A stretch of DNA of 51,152 nt from the NCBI GenBank assembly GCA_009841605.1, contig VXLM01000020.1, positions 53,738-104,889 of the forward strand. Reading direction: 5' to 3'. The notes beneath the pieces were generated by a model, which saw only the letters and a program-made list of their open reading frames with translations, was not told the origin of the DNA and did not search any database. This document shows, piece by piece, positions 1 to 7,597 of the stretch; position 1 is the first letter of the stretch; each line of letters opens with the position of its first letter. This DNA comes from Dehalococcoidia bacterium. Lineage in GTDB: Bacteria > Chloroflexota > Dehalococcoidia > Lucifugimonadales > VXLM01. The position numbers and the translations under genes are program-made.

Positions 1-1
1 C

Positions 2-751
2 CTATCCGAGCAGGGCGCCCGCTAGCTTGGTACCGGCCTGGTCTGCCTCAATGCCCCGGGCATTTTGGCGCGGCGGTGCGCCCATGATCCTCAGCAGGCC
101 GTACCGCCGCGACCTGGCGTTGAGGTGTATCGCAGCCCCGGCTCTCGCCAGCGCAATCGAGGGGAGCACAAGGATCAGCAGCCCTATGATTACGAAGCTG
201 GTATCGGGCGCGTAACTTTGTTTAACGCGAACTGGCTCGAAGTGCGAATTCTTCGCGACTTCCTGAGGAACCGTATCAGTGAACTCGACGATCACTAACT
301 CTCGCGGGTGTGCGATCGCCACTTTGGAAAGCTCTCGGGCGGGACGCTCGCCCAGCCAGCCGCCTATCTCGCCCGTCCAGTCGTCCTCAAGTTGGGCGAG
401 GACGGCGGGGGAGGCGAGAACTGTGCCGCTCGCCTCGACCTGCGGGATGCCGGGGAGATCGAGGCGCTGTCCCTCCTCGCCCCAGAACACCGTGACTTCC
501 AGAGGCCCGTACCCGGTGGCGACCGTCGTCGATGAGCGCAAGGGCGGCTCGCCTGCAACGCGGGTCTCAGGCGCAAAGCCGCTGCCTCCGTCCCGCATCG
601 TGGCAGTCTCGTGTTGAGCCAGCAGGCCGGAGCGGAACCCCATCGCTAGGGAGAGGCCGACGCAGGTGATGAGACCGACCGCTATAAGTGGAATCCAGAC
701 CGAGAACGAGCGCCACGATCTGGGCCAGATGAATCGAAAGAACAGCTTCAT
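2..751 (-). CDS. FtsX/LolC-type ABC transporter permease (cut by window edge)
   Basis: Membrane subunit of a MacB/LolCDE-type ABC system, which couples ATP hydrolysis to work at the outer face of the membrane rather than to simple uptake. The protein starts MKLFFRF, has one N-terminal membrane segment (about residues 15-40), an extracytoplasmic stretch of about 150 residues, and then a second membrane segment (VIIGLLILVLPSIALA) followed by the FtsX-like cytoplasmic turn YGLLRIMGAP. The reading frame is still open at the window edge, so the C-terminal membrane segments are missing. The start at 751 is chosen because its ATG overlaps the TGA of the upstream ATPase gene (ATGA), a sign of translational coupling; a longer frame upstream would lie inside the ATPase gene. 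The substrate cannot be told. Confidence 0.75.
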   Translation of the reverse strand: MKLFFRFIWPRSWRSFSVWIPLIAVGLITCVGLSLAMGFRSGLLAQHETATMRDGGSGFAPETRVAGEPPLRSSTTVATGYGPLEVTVFWGEEGQRLDLPGIPQVEASGTVLASPAVLAQLEDDWTGEIGGWLGERPARELSKVAIAHPRELVIVEFTDTVPQEVAKNSHFEPVRVKQSYAPDTSFVIIGLLILVLPSIALARAGAAIHLNARSRRYGLLRIMGAPPRQNARGIEADQAGTKLAGALLG

Positions 752-1443
752 GACGCACGCTCCTCGATCAGCTTTCCTCCGTCCAGCCGCAGCACGCGGT
801 CGCACATTGCCCACACGGAAGGATCATGAGTGACGATCAGAACGCCGACGCCGAACTCGGCGGCGACCCTTCGCAGCTCGCCTACCACAAGCTCGGAGTT
901 CTGCTCATCCAGCGCACCGGTCGGTTCGTCGCAGAAGACGATGGCGGGCTCCATCACTAGCGCTCGGGCAATCGACGCGCGCTGGAGTTCGCCACCCGAC
1001 AGCGTCCCCGGGTAGTCGTCCGCCAGCGGTCCGAGGCCGAACTTGTCGAGCAGTTCACGCGCCCGCTTCCGCGCGTCGCGCGGCTTGGTCCCCGATACGA
1101 CGAGGGGAACGGCGACGTTCGCCGCAATGGTCATGTCGTCGAGGAAGGCGGGGAACTGGAATACGAACCCGCACGTCGCCCGGCGGGTGAGGGTGATGTC
1201 CGGTTCGCCGAGGTCCCAAATGTTGGCATCGCCATTCCAAGTCACCGTCCCACCATCCGGCTGTCGGAGGCCGGCGAGGGCGTAGAGCAGCGTCGACTTG
1301 CCGGAGCCGCTCACTCCCACGACGGCGAGCACTTCCCCGTGCCGAAGCTCAAGGTCGGCGCCGTCAAGGACTGTCCGCGTGCCAAAGCTCTGCATCAGTC
1401 CCTGCGCGGTGAGGACGGGTTCTAATGTCGTTGCGGTAGTCAT
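748..1443 (-). CDS. ABC transporter ATP-binding protein (MacB/LolD family)
   Basis: Cytoplasmic ATPase of the ABC system whose permease follows directly. Visible motifs in order: Walker A GVSGSGKS (about residue 43), Q-loop FVFQFPAF, ABC signature LSGGELQR, Walker B IVFCDEPTGALD and the switch histidine in IVTHDP. At 231 residues it has the usual length of LolD/MacB-type stand-alone ATPases, and the DEPTGALD form of Walker B is typical of that family. The gene overlaps the permease gene by 4 bp and the pair forms one operon on the minus strand. The nearest upstream gene on the same strand, a lipoprotein, ends 35 bp before it and could be co-transcribed. Confidence 0.9.
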   Translation of the reverse strand: MTTATTLEPVLTAQGLMQSFGTRTVLDGADLELRHGEVLAVVGVSGSGKSTLLYALAGLRQPDGGTVTWNGDANIWDLGEPDITLTRRATCGFVFQFPAFLDDMTIAANVAVPLVVSGTKPRDARKRARELLDKFGLGPLADDYPGTLSGGELQRASIARALVMEPAIVFCDEPTGALDEQNSELVVGELRRVAAEFGVGVLIVTHDPSVWAMCDRVLRLDGGKLIEERAS

Positions 1444-1478
1444 CTCATCCCACCCCTTTCTTCATATATGGAACCCGC

Positions 1479-1955
1479 TCAACTGCTGCGAGGGCGGAAG
1501 TGCTTTTGGTCCCAAGGCGGGTAGTATCTGTCTTCAAGTCCGAGTTCCCAAACACACTCTTCAAAGGCTCGGGATTTCCTCGCCTCGATTGGCGTTCGCT
1601 GCCCGACTGCGACGAGCACCCTCTCCACCAGCCTAGATGGCAAAGCTGGCTCAGGAGTGGGAGATTCTGATGTTCCACCCGGCTTGGTCAGGAGTTCAGG
1701 CCCATAGTCGGCGGGCAACTCGTCCTCATACTCATACCCCGTTCTGGCCGTTACGCACTCGCGCACCCGAATCGTCTGCTCGCGTGTGGGGAAGTTCTCT
1801 GTCAGATACTCCAGATTCGCCTGTATTTCCGCTTTGCATTCGGCGTTGCAGGAGGGAGGTTCAGACTGGCGTGCGTCCTTGACACCCGCAGAACACCCGA
1901 CCACGATGACTAGGAAGACTATCGCTCCGAACAGTATGGCGCTTCTTCGCTTCAT
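1479..1955 (-). CDS. Hypothetical cysteine-containing lipoprotein
   Basis: A 158-residue predicted lipoprotein of unknown function. The N-terminus has two arginines, a hydrophobic segment (ILFGAIVFLVIVVG) and a lipobox VVGC with the lipidated cysteine at residue 21. The mature part is hydrophilic and has four further cysteines, two of them in a CNAEC pair, which may form disulfides outside the cell. The start is well supported by AAAGGAGG a few bases upstream of the ATG. It stands upstream of and in the same direction as the ABC ATPase/permease pair, so it may be an accessory part of that system, but nothing in the sequence proves this. I recognise no domain. Confidence 0.65.
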   Translation of the reverse strand: MKRRSAILFGAIVFLVIVVGCSAGVKDARQSEPPSCNAECKAEIQANLEYLTENFPTREQTIRVRECVTARTGYEYEDELPADYGPELLTKPGGTSESPTPEPALPSRLVERVLVAVGQRTPIEARKSRAFEECVWELGLEDRYYPPWDQKHFRPRSS

Positions 1956-2012
1956 GGTGTTCCTCCTTTCCCCGTGTTTCTTGGTCTTGCCTCCACATCG
2001 TAGGTGATACGT

Positions 2013-2061
2013 ATGACCACAGCGTGACCGTCAAGCGCAGTTGCATGACCGTTCCGTGACC
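2013..2061. promoter_or_regulatory. Array of four TGACC direct repeats, probable OmpR/PhoB-type operator
   Basis: Four hexamers lie in the same orientation: ATGACC at 2013, GTGACC at 2024, ATGACC at 2045 and GTGACC at 2056. The two members of each pair are 11 bp apart and the pairs are 32 bp apart, so all four fall on the same face of the helix. Tandem half-sites with an 11-bp period are the known binding pattern of OmpR/PhoB winged-helix regulators. The array lies between the divergent lipoprotein gene and the kinase-regulator gene whose C-terminal domain is of exactly that type. Autoregulation is an inference. Confidence 0.6.
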
Positions 2062-2087
2062 TTTAGGGAGATTCGGCTCCCTAAAGG
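2060..2087. repeat. Perfect 11-bp inverted repeat (hairpin) overlapping the operator array
   Basis: CCTTTAGGGAG at 2060-2070 is followed by a 6-base loop and its exact complement at 2077-2087. It overlaps the fourth TGACC box and ends about 20 bp before the TATAAT box at 2107, so it would cover the -35 position. It could be a second operator; there is no T-tract, so it is unlikely to be a terminator. Confidence 0.6.
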
Positions 2088-2106
2088 AAGCAGCCATAGC
2101 CCGTGC

Positions 2107-2112
2107 TATAAT
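2107..2112 (+). promoter_or_regulatory. -10 box (TATAAT) of the kinase-regulator gene
   Basis: A perfect TATAAT sits 37 bp before the ATG at 2150. The position 17 bp upstream (2084-2089, AAGGAA) does not resemble TTGACA, as expected for a promoter that depends on an activator bound upstream. Confidence 0.55.
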
Positions 2113-2149
2113 CCCGCCATCCCCATCCTCGCGACCCGGGACCACGCAT

Positions 2150-3655
2150 ATGTCCAAGCAGAGCGAGTCGTCGAAGGAAGTCGAAAGCCTCCGGCGGGAG
2201 ATCGAGGAGCTTCGCGCTCGCCTTGCCATGCGCAGCGAGTTCCTCGGCATGGTGAGCCACGAGTTGCGGACGCCGTTGACGACGATCAAGGGGTCGACGG
2301 CCACCGTGCTCAGCAATCCCTCCGTCTTCGATCCTGCTGAGACGCGGCAGTTCTTCCGAATCATCGACCAGCAGGCCGATCTCCTCCGCGACCTCATCAG
2401 GGATCTTCTCGACCTCACGCAGATCGAGGCGGGAGCTTTGTCGGTCGATCCGGAATCGACGGACGTCGCATATCTGGTTGCGGAGGCAAAGGACATTTTC
2501 CTGCGCGGCGGAGCGCGAAACGAGATCGAAGTCGACCTCGCGCCCGGCCTGCCGCGCGTCGAGGCCGACAGACCGCGCATCGCCCAGGTGCTGAACAACC
2601 TCTGGTCCAACGCCTCCAAGTATTCACCCGAATCCTCGACGATCAGAGTGACCGCGTTGGAGAAGGACGCTCACGTGGAGTTCTCCGTCATCGACGAGGG
2701 CAGGGGATTGTCTGCCGACCGGATGGAGCGCCTTTTCCGACCGTACTCACGAGGCGAAGGAGAAGACGAGGAGCGAAGGATCGCTGGGGCCGGCCTGGGC
2801 CTCGCGATCTGCAAGGGAATCGTGGAAGCGCACGGTGGCCGCATTTGGGCCGAGAGCGAAGGGGAGGGACGCGGGTCTAGATTCACGTTTACGATTCCCG
2901 TAAGCGAGCAGGCCGTGTCAGACGCGGCCGGCTCAGACTACGGAGTCCAAGGAGCGAGACCGGAGGAATCGGCGACGATTCTTGCGGTCGACGACGACCC
3001 GCAGTTGCTGAGGTACGTGCGGAATACGCTTACGGAGGCGGGCTACATCTGTATGGGCACCGGCGATCCAGACGAACTGCCCCACTTCCTGGAGATAGAG
3101 CAGCCCGACCTCGTCCTGCTGGACTTGATACTGCCGGGAGTCAGCGGGTTCGACGTGATGAAGCGCATCCGCCAGGTGTCCACGGTGCCTGTCATCTTCC
3201 TGTCGGGGCACAGCGGGGAGGAGCACGTGGTGCAGGCGCTGAGGATGGGAGCCGACGACTACATCGCCAAGCCCTTCTCGCCGAACGAGCTGGTGGCGAG
3301 AATCGAGGCGTCGCTCCGCAAACGGGCGGTTTTCGACTACACCGAGGTGCGCGAACCCTATCGGCTGGGAAACCTCACCATTGACTACATGGAACACGGT
3401 GTAACGGTGTCCGGCACTCCGGTGCACCTGACCGCGACTGAATACAAGCTGCTGTTCGAGCTTTCCGTTAACTCCGGGCGCGTGCTGACGCACGACCAGA
3501 TACTGCAGCGTGTGTGGGGGCCGGAGTATTCCGGCGACGCGCAACTGGTGCGAACCATGGTGAAGAAGGTCCGGCGCAAGCTGGGCGAGGATGGGAGCAA
3601 CCCGAAGTACATCATCACGCAGCCCCGCGTCGGCTACATGATGGCCAAGCCCTAG
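2150..3655 (+). CDS. Soluble histidine kinase-response regulator fusion with OmpR-type DNA-binding domain
   Basis: A complete phosphorelay and transcription factor in one 501-residue chain. A short N-terminal coiled coil (residues 5-28) leads into a HisKA domain with phospho-accepting H37 in SHELRTPL. A HATPase domain follows, with the N box near 149-155, DEGRG at 182-186 and GAGLGL at 213-218. A receiver domain (about 276-395) has acidic residues D281-D283, phospho-acceptor D325 and K374. A winged-helix Trans_reg_C domain (about 405-500) ends in VGYMMAKP. There is no membrane segment and no PAS, GAF or other sensor domain, so the input must come through the coiled coil or a partner. The usual layout is two separate proteins. 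The gene is monocistronic, and the repeat array upstream suggests that it controls itself and perhaps the divergent lipoprotein/ABC genes. Confidence 0.92.
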   Translation: MSKQSESSKEVESLRREIEELRARLAMRSEFLGMVSHELRTPLTTIKGSTATVLSNPSVFDPAETRQFFRIIDQQADLLRDLIRDLLDLTQIEAGALSVDPESTDVAYLVAEAKDIFLRGGARNEIEVDLAPGLPRVEADRPRIAQVLNNLWSNASKYSPESSTIRVTALEKDAHVEFSVIDEGRGLSADRMERLFRPYSRGEGEDEERRIAGAGLGLAICKGIVEAHGGRIWAESEGEGRGSRFTFTIPVSEQAVSDAAGSDYGVQGARPEESATILAVDDDPQLLRYVRNTLTEAGYICMGTGDPDELPHFLEIEQPDLVLLDLILPGVSGFDVMKRIRQVSTVPVIFLSGHSGEEHVVQALRMGADDYIAKPFSPNELVARIEASLRKRAVFDYTEVREPYRLGNLTIDYMEHGVTVSGTPVHLTATEYKLLFELSVNSGRVLTHDQILQRVWGPEYSGDAQLVRTMVKKVRRKLGEDGSNPKYIITQPRVGYMMAKP

Positions 3656-3668
3656 GCCGTCGGGGACG

Positions 3669-5363
3669 TTATCCGTCTACTTTAACCCCGTAAACCGATT
3701 CTGCGCGTTCCGCCGAGACGAACTCTTCGAGCACATCGTGAGCTACGGCCTCGGAGTCGCGGGACTTGGGGTCGCCCCAACCTCCGCCTCCCGGCGTCTG
3801 GGTCTTGATGACGTGGTCGTGCGGCACGGTCGTGGTGACTTTGGAGGGGAGCCGTTTCTCCGATCCGTCGGGTGCGGCTATGACACATGCGGAGCGTTCC
3901 GCCCCCGCGCCTCCGAACAGGCCCCACGGGCTGACTTTTTCTCTATCGGAGCTGAGCGTGAGGGTGACGCTCTCACCCAGTACGCGCAGGTGTCGCTGGA
4001 TGCCCAGCCCACCCCTGTTTTGCCCCGCGCCCTCGCTGTTGGGCACGAGTCCGTATTTCTCCACCAGCAGGGGATAGGCAAGCTCGATTGCCTCGACCGG
4101 GGCGTTGCGCGTGTTGGTCATGTGGTTCTGAACGGCGTCCATTCCGTCGGCGTTGTGCATGGCCCCCTGGCCTCCCGCGTAGGTCTCGATGTAGTTGTAG
4201 TAGATGCCGTTACGCGGGTCGATCCCGCCGATGTTGAGCAGGTTCATGGTGCCGGAGCACGCCGCCAGCACCTTGTCGGGAATGACGGGCGCAAGCGCGC
4301 CCAGCAGGATGTCGGTTATCCGCTGCGTCGTGATGATGTTGGCGTTGCACACTGCCGTCGGGTACTGCGCCGAGAGGAGGCTGCCCTCGCGCACCTTGAC
4401 CTCAACAGGCCGGTACGCCCCCGCATTCGGCGGAAGCTCCGGGTCGAGACAGGCCTTGAGCACGTAGTAGACGCACGCGGCGACGGACGGCCATCGGCAG
4501 TTGAGTGGCCCCAGGCAAGAGTCATCGCTCTCCGTGAAGTCGGCGATGAACGAGTCTCCTTTCGACTCGATCTTCACCCTGACAGTTATCGGTGACTCGA
4601 CAATGCCGTCGCCCTCCATCGAGTCCTCGAACTCGTACGTGCCCTCTGGAATCTGCTTCAGCGCTGCCCTCATGCGGCGCTCGGAGTAGTTCAGCATCTC
4701 GTCGAGGTATCGGCGCACCATCTCAGGGCCGTACCGTGAGGCGAGGTCGGTCAAGCGGCGCTCCGCCACGTTGTTGGCGGCGAACTGGGCAAGGAGATCG
4801 CCACGTACCTCCGTTCGAGGGCGAACGTTCTGAGCGATCAACGCCCACAGGTCACGGTCGAGTTGTCCCTTGCGAAACAGGCGGACGGTGGGGATCTGGA
4901 GCCCCTCCTGGAATATCTCGGTAACGCCGAACGGCATCGAGCCGGGAGCGAATCCGCCCATGTCGACGTGGTGGGCCTGATTGGCCGTAATGGCGATAAG
5001 CTCGCCTTCGTAGAAGACGGGAGATATGAGCGCAAGGTCGTTCAGGTGGCCGGGCCCTGCCGGGTAGGGCGTGTTCAGCGCAAGGGCGTCTCCTGGCTCA
5101 AGCTCCTCGAACGGGTACTGCTCCATCGCCGTGAGGACGGCGGAGTGCATCGTGCCAAGGTGCAATGGTGTGCCGATCTCGCTCTGGGCAACGACGACCA
5201 CCTCGCCGGAGCCGGTGTAGATCGCGCCAGACGTGTCCCGCCTGTCCTTGATGTTCGTGGAGTAGCTTGCGCGTATCAGCGCGGCGATCATCTCGTCTGC
5301 AATGGAGTAGAACCCGTTGCGCATGACTTCGAGAGTGATCGGATCGACGTTGGTTGTTGTCAT
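3669..5363 (-). CDS. hyuB: Hydantoinase B / oxoprolinase beta-type subunit
   Basis: Partner of HyuA in an ATP-dependent amidohydrolase of the N-methylhydantoinase / 5-oxoprolinase / acetone-carboxylase superfamily, which opens cyclic amides or carboxylates small ketones. The 564-residue protein begins MTTTNVDPITLEVMRN, the usual HyuB start. Family features are the metal-region motif HHVDMGG, NDLALISPVF, ETYAGGQGA, the NTRNAPVEAIE stretch and a glycine-rich C-terminal TPGGGGWGDP. The start at 5363 is chosen because it matches the family N-terminus and has AGGA upstream; a longer frame would run back into hyuA. It follows hyuA by 38 bp on the same strand. Substrate specificity cannot be read from the sequence. 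Confidence 0.9.
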   Translation of the reverse strand: MTTTNVDPITLEVMRNGFYSIADEMIAALIRASYSTNIKDRRDTSGAIYTGSGEVVVVAQSEIGTPLHLGTMHSAVLTAMEQYPFEELEPGDALALNTPYPAGPGHLNDLALISPVFYEGELIAITANQAHHVDMGGFAPGSMPFGVTEIFQEGLQIPTVRLFRKGQLDRDLWALIAQNVRPRTEVRGDLLAQFAANNVAERRLTDLASRYGPEMVRRYLDEMLNYSERRMRAALKQIPEGTYEFEDSMEGDGIVESPITVRVKIESKGDSFIADFTESDDSCLGPLNCRWPSVAACVYYVLKACLDPELPPNAGAYRPVEVKVREGSLLSAQYPTAVCNANIITTQRITDILLGALAPVIPDKVLAACSGTMNLLNIGGIDPRNGIYYNYIETYAGGQGAMHNADGMDAVQNHMTNTRNAPVEAIELAYPLLVEKYGLVPNSEGAGQNRGGLGIQRHLRVLGESVTLTLSSDREKVSPWGLFGGAGAERSACVIAAPDGSEKRLPSKVTTTVPHDHVIKTQTPGGGGWGDPKSRDSEAVAHDVLEEFVSAERAESVYGVKVDG

Positions 5364-5401
5364 GGTCGTTCCTGAAAGAGAAGGAGTATTGCTTGCGGAT
5401 T

Positions 5402-7459
5402 TTACTTGTGCTTCCCGGTAACTAGGAGATTCAGATAGTTGTCGACGGTGGCCGTCTGGTTTTCCCATACGACGGTCGTCGAGTCCAACTGTTCCACGAT
5501 TGCGGGTCCCTTTATTACGTCCCCGGGACGGAGGCCGGAGCGGTCGTAGATGTTCGTCTCCTTCGGTTCGTTACGGAAGTACACGTCTCGCTGGTCGATG
5601 ATTGCGCGTGACGGGTCACCGCCCGCGTCCTGCGAATCGTGCGCGAGATCCGGTCGCGGCATGGACGCCAGGGCTGTTACCCGAAGGTTCACGACCTCGA
5701 CGGCGTTATCCCGCGAGGCATACCCGTAGTTGCGAATGTGTGCCTCATGGAACCGCTCCATAATCGCCTCGACATCCTTCTGTTCCAGCTTGCCGGACGT
5801 CGCCGGTACTTCAAGCTCATATCCCTGGCCCACGTACCGAGCGTCCGCGGTGCGGACGAGCGACACGTCCCCGGCGTCGATGCCTTCGCGGCCCATCTGC
5901 TCCATCGCTTGAGACTCCAGTTGTTCGTACCAAGTCGTGATCTCCATGGGTGACAGTTCGCTGCCCGGTTTGAGCACCGTCTGTGCAAAGTCGTGCCGGA
6001 GGTCTGCCATCAGCAGGCCCAGGGCCGACGTGACACCGGGAGCCACGGGGACAAGGACGGACGGGATGTCCATCTCATCGGCAAGCTCCGAGGCGTGAAG
6101 TGGTCCGGCCCCACCGAACGCCACGAGGCAGAACTCGCGGGGATCGTAACCCTTGGAGACGGATACGACACGGATTCCCTTCACCATGCTGGCGTTGACG
6201 ACCTGCACGATGCCCTCGGCGGCCTCCTCCACTGTGAGACCCAGCGGGTCGGCTATGCGCCCGGAAATGACCTGACGCGCCAACTCTACGTCCAGCGTCA
6301 TCGTCCCTCCGAGCAGGCTCGTCGCACCCAGCCTGCCGAGGACGAGGTTGGCATCGGTCACGGTAGCCTCCGTCCCTCCGTTGCCGTAGCACGCAGGTCC
6401 GGGATCCGCTCCCGCGCTCTGCGGGCCGACTCGGAGCGCTCCGCCCGGGTCTATCCAAGCGATGCTCCCGCCGCCCGCGCCGAGCGTGTGAATATCCACC
6501 ATCGGCACCTTCACGGGAAGGCGCTCCAGCTCGCTCTCCTGCGTCCGACGGACCTCTCCCTTGTACGAGAGCGACACATCGAAGCTCGTCCCGCCCATGT
6601 CGATGGAGATGCTGTTCGGCTTCCCGGCCTGCTGAGCGATGGCGACAGCGCCGATGACGCCCGCCGCCGGCCCCGACAGGATGGTATGCACCGGTCGCTC
6701 GATGGCGGTCTCCGCTCCCATCGTGCCGCCGTTGGACTGCATGATGTACAGATCGGACTTGAGACCCACGTCAGCGATGCTCTCTTCGAGCCGCCGCAGG
6801 TATCTCTCCATGACGGGCGCGACGTAGGCGTTGATGGTCGTCGTGCTCATCCGCTCGTACTCCTTAAACTCCGGTAGTATCTCGTGAGAGAGCGAGATAG
6901 GAGTGCCCGGCAGTTCTCGGCGAATGGCCTCGCCGATGGCCTGCTCGTGCTCAGGGTTGGCGTAGGAGTGGAGGAGGCACACCGCCACGGCGTCGACGTT
7001 GGCGTCCTTGACGCGGCCTTTGATGTCATCGAGCGTTCCGGCCTCCATGGGGTTCATCACTTCCCCTGTGTGAAGCACCCTCTCCTGCGCCTCGAAGCGC
7101 AGGTGTCGCGGCACCAGCGGGTCGGAGCGACGGATGCGCCAGTCGTAGAGGTCGGGCCTGTCCTGACGGCCTATCTGGAGGACGTCTCGGAATCCTGCCG
7201 TGACGATGAGCGCGGTCTTCGCGCCCTTGCGTTCTAGGAGCGTGTTCGTCGCTACCGTCGTTCCGTGGATGAAGAAGTCGATCCGGTCGGGGGAAACGCC
7301 ATGCCGGTCCATCAGTTCACGGATTCCGGCGGCTACTCCGAGGGCCTGGTTGACCGGTGTGGAAGGAGTCTTTGCGAATTCGAGACGGTCGGTATCAGTG
7401 TCGTAGAGGGCGAGGTCGGTGAAGGTTCCCCCGACATCGACGCCCAGTCGGTAGCTCAT
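5402..7459 (-). CDS. hyuA: Hydantoinase A / oxoprolinase alpha-type subunit
   Basis: ATP-binding subunit of the HyuAB complex; members of the actin/ASKHA-fold family phosphorylate the substrate amide or carboxylate so that it can be hydrolysed or carboxylated. The 685-residue chain starts with GVDVGGTFTDLALYD (first phosphate loop), has the hydantoinase N-terminal domain (HGTTVATNTLLERKGA), a second nucleotide motif SIDMGGTSFDV, and LGAGGGSIAW and GPQSAGADPGPACYG, which are strongly conserved in hydantoinase A and acetone carboxylase beta. Length and order fit the family. It is the first gene of a two-gene operon with hyuB and has a near-consensus sigma-70 promoter upstream (7518-7546). Neighbouring genes give no firm hint of the substrate. 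Confidence 0.92.
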   Translation of the reverse strand: MSYRLGVDVGGTFTDLALYDTDTDRLEFAKTPSTPVNQALGVAAGIRELMDRHGVSPDRIDFFIHGTTVATNTLLERKGAKTALIVTAGFRDVLQIGRQDRPDLYDWRIRRSDPLVPRHLRFEAQERVLHTGEVMNPMEAGTLDDIKGRVKDANVDAVAVCLLHSYANPEHEQAIGEAIRRELPGTPISLSHEILPEFKEYERMSTTTINAYVAPVMERYLRRLEESIADVGLKSDLYIMQSNGGTMGAETAIERPVHTILSGPAAGVIGAVAIAQQAGKPNSISIDMGGTSFDVSLSYKGEVRRTQESELERLPVKVPMVDIHTLGAGGGSIAWIDPGGALRVGPQSAGADPGPACYGNGGTEATVTDANLVLGRLGATSLLGGTMTLDVELARQVISGRIADPLGLTVEEAAEGIVQVVNASMVKGIRVVSVSKGYDPREFCLVAFGGAGPLHASELADEMDIPSVLVPVAPGVTSALGLLMADLRHDFAQTVLKPGSELSPMEITTWYEQLESQAMEQMGREGIDAGDVSLVRTADARYVGQGYELEVPATSGKLEQKDVEAIMERFHEAHIRNYGYASRDNAVEVVNLRVTALASMPRPDLAHDSQDAGGDPSRAIIDQRDVYFRNEPKETNIYDRSGLRPGDVIKGPAIVEQLDSTTVVWENQTATVDNYLNLLVTGKHK

Positions 7460-7517
7460 GGGTGTATTTTCCTAGCTCAGGACGAGTATGGCAGGTAGGG
7501 TGAGAAAAGTCGCGGGG

Positions 7518-7546
7518 AGTGTAGCACCGGGCGTGTACACCGTCAA
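7518..7546 (-). promoter_or_regulatory. Sigma-70-type promoter for hyuAB
   Basis: On the minus strand TTGACG (7546-7541), a 17-bp spacer and TACACT (7523-7518) give a good match to the consensus. Transcription would start near 7511, leaving a leader of about 50 bases before the hyuA ATG. Confidence 0.65.
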
Positions 7547-7585
7547 CGGAATTGCAATTCATACGAAGGATGCACGAGTTCGGGA

Positions 7586-7591
7586 TATACT
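7586..7591 (+). promoter_or_regulatory. -10 box (TATACT) placed for a leaderless MFS transcript
   Basis: TATACT ends six bases before the ATG at 7598, which would put the transcription start at or next to the start codon. No Shine-Dalgarno sequence is present in front of this ATG and no good -35 box is seen. Confidence 0.4.
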
Positions 7592-7597
7592 TCTGGC

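Noticed and set aside
1861-2619. Open frame of 252 codons across the lipoprotein/kinase intergenic region
   Set aside because: It overlaps the operator array and the start of two better supported genes and shows no family pattern.
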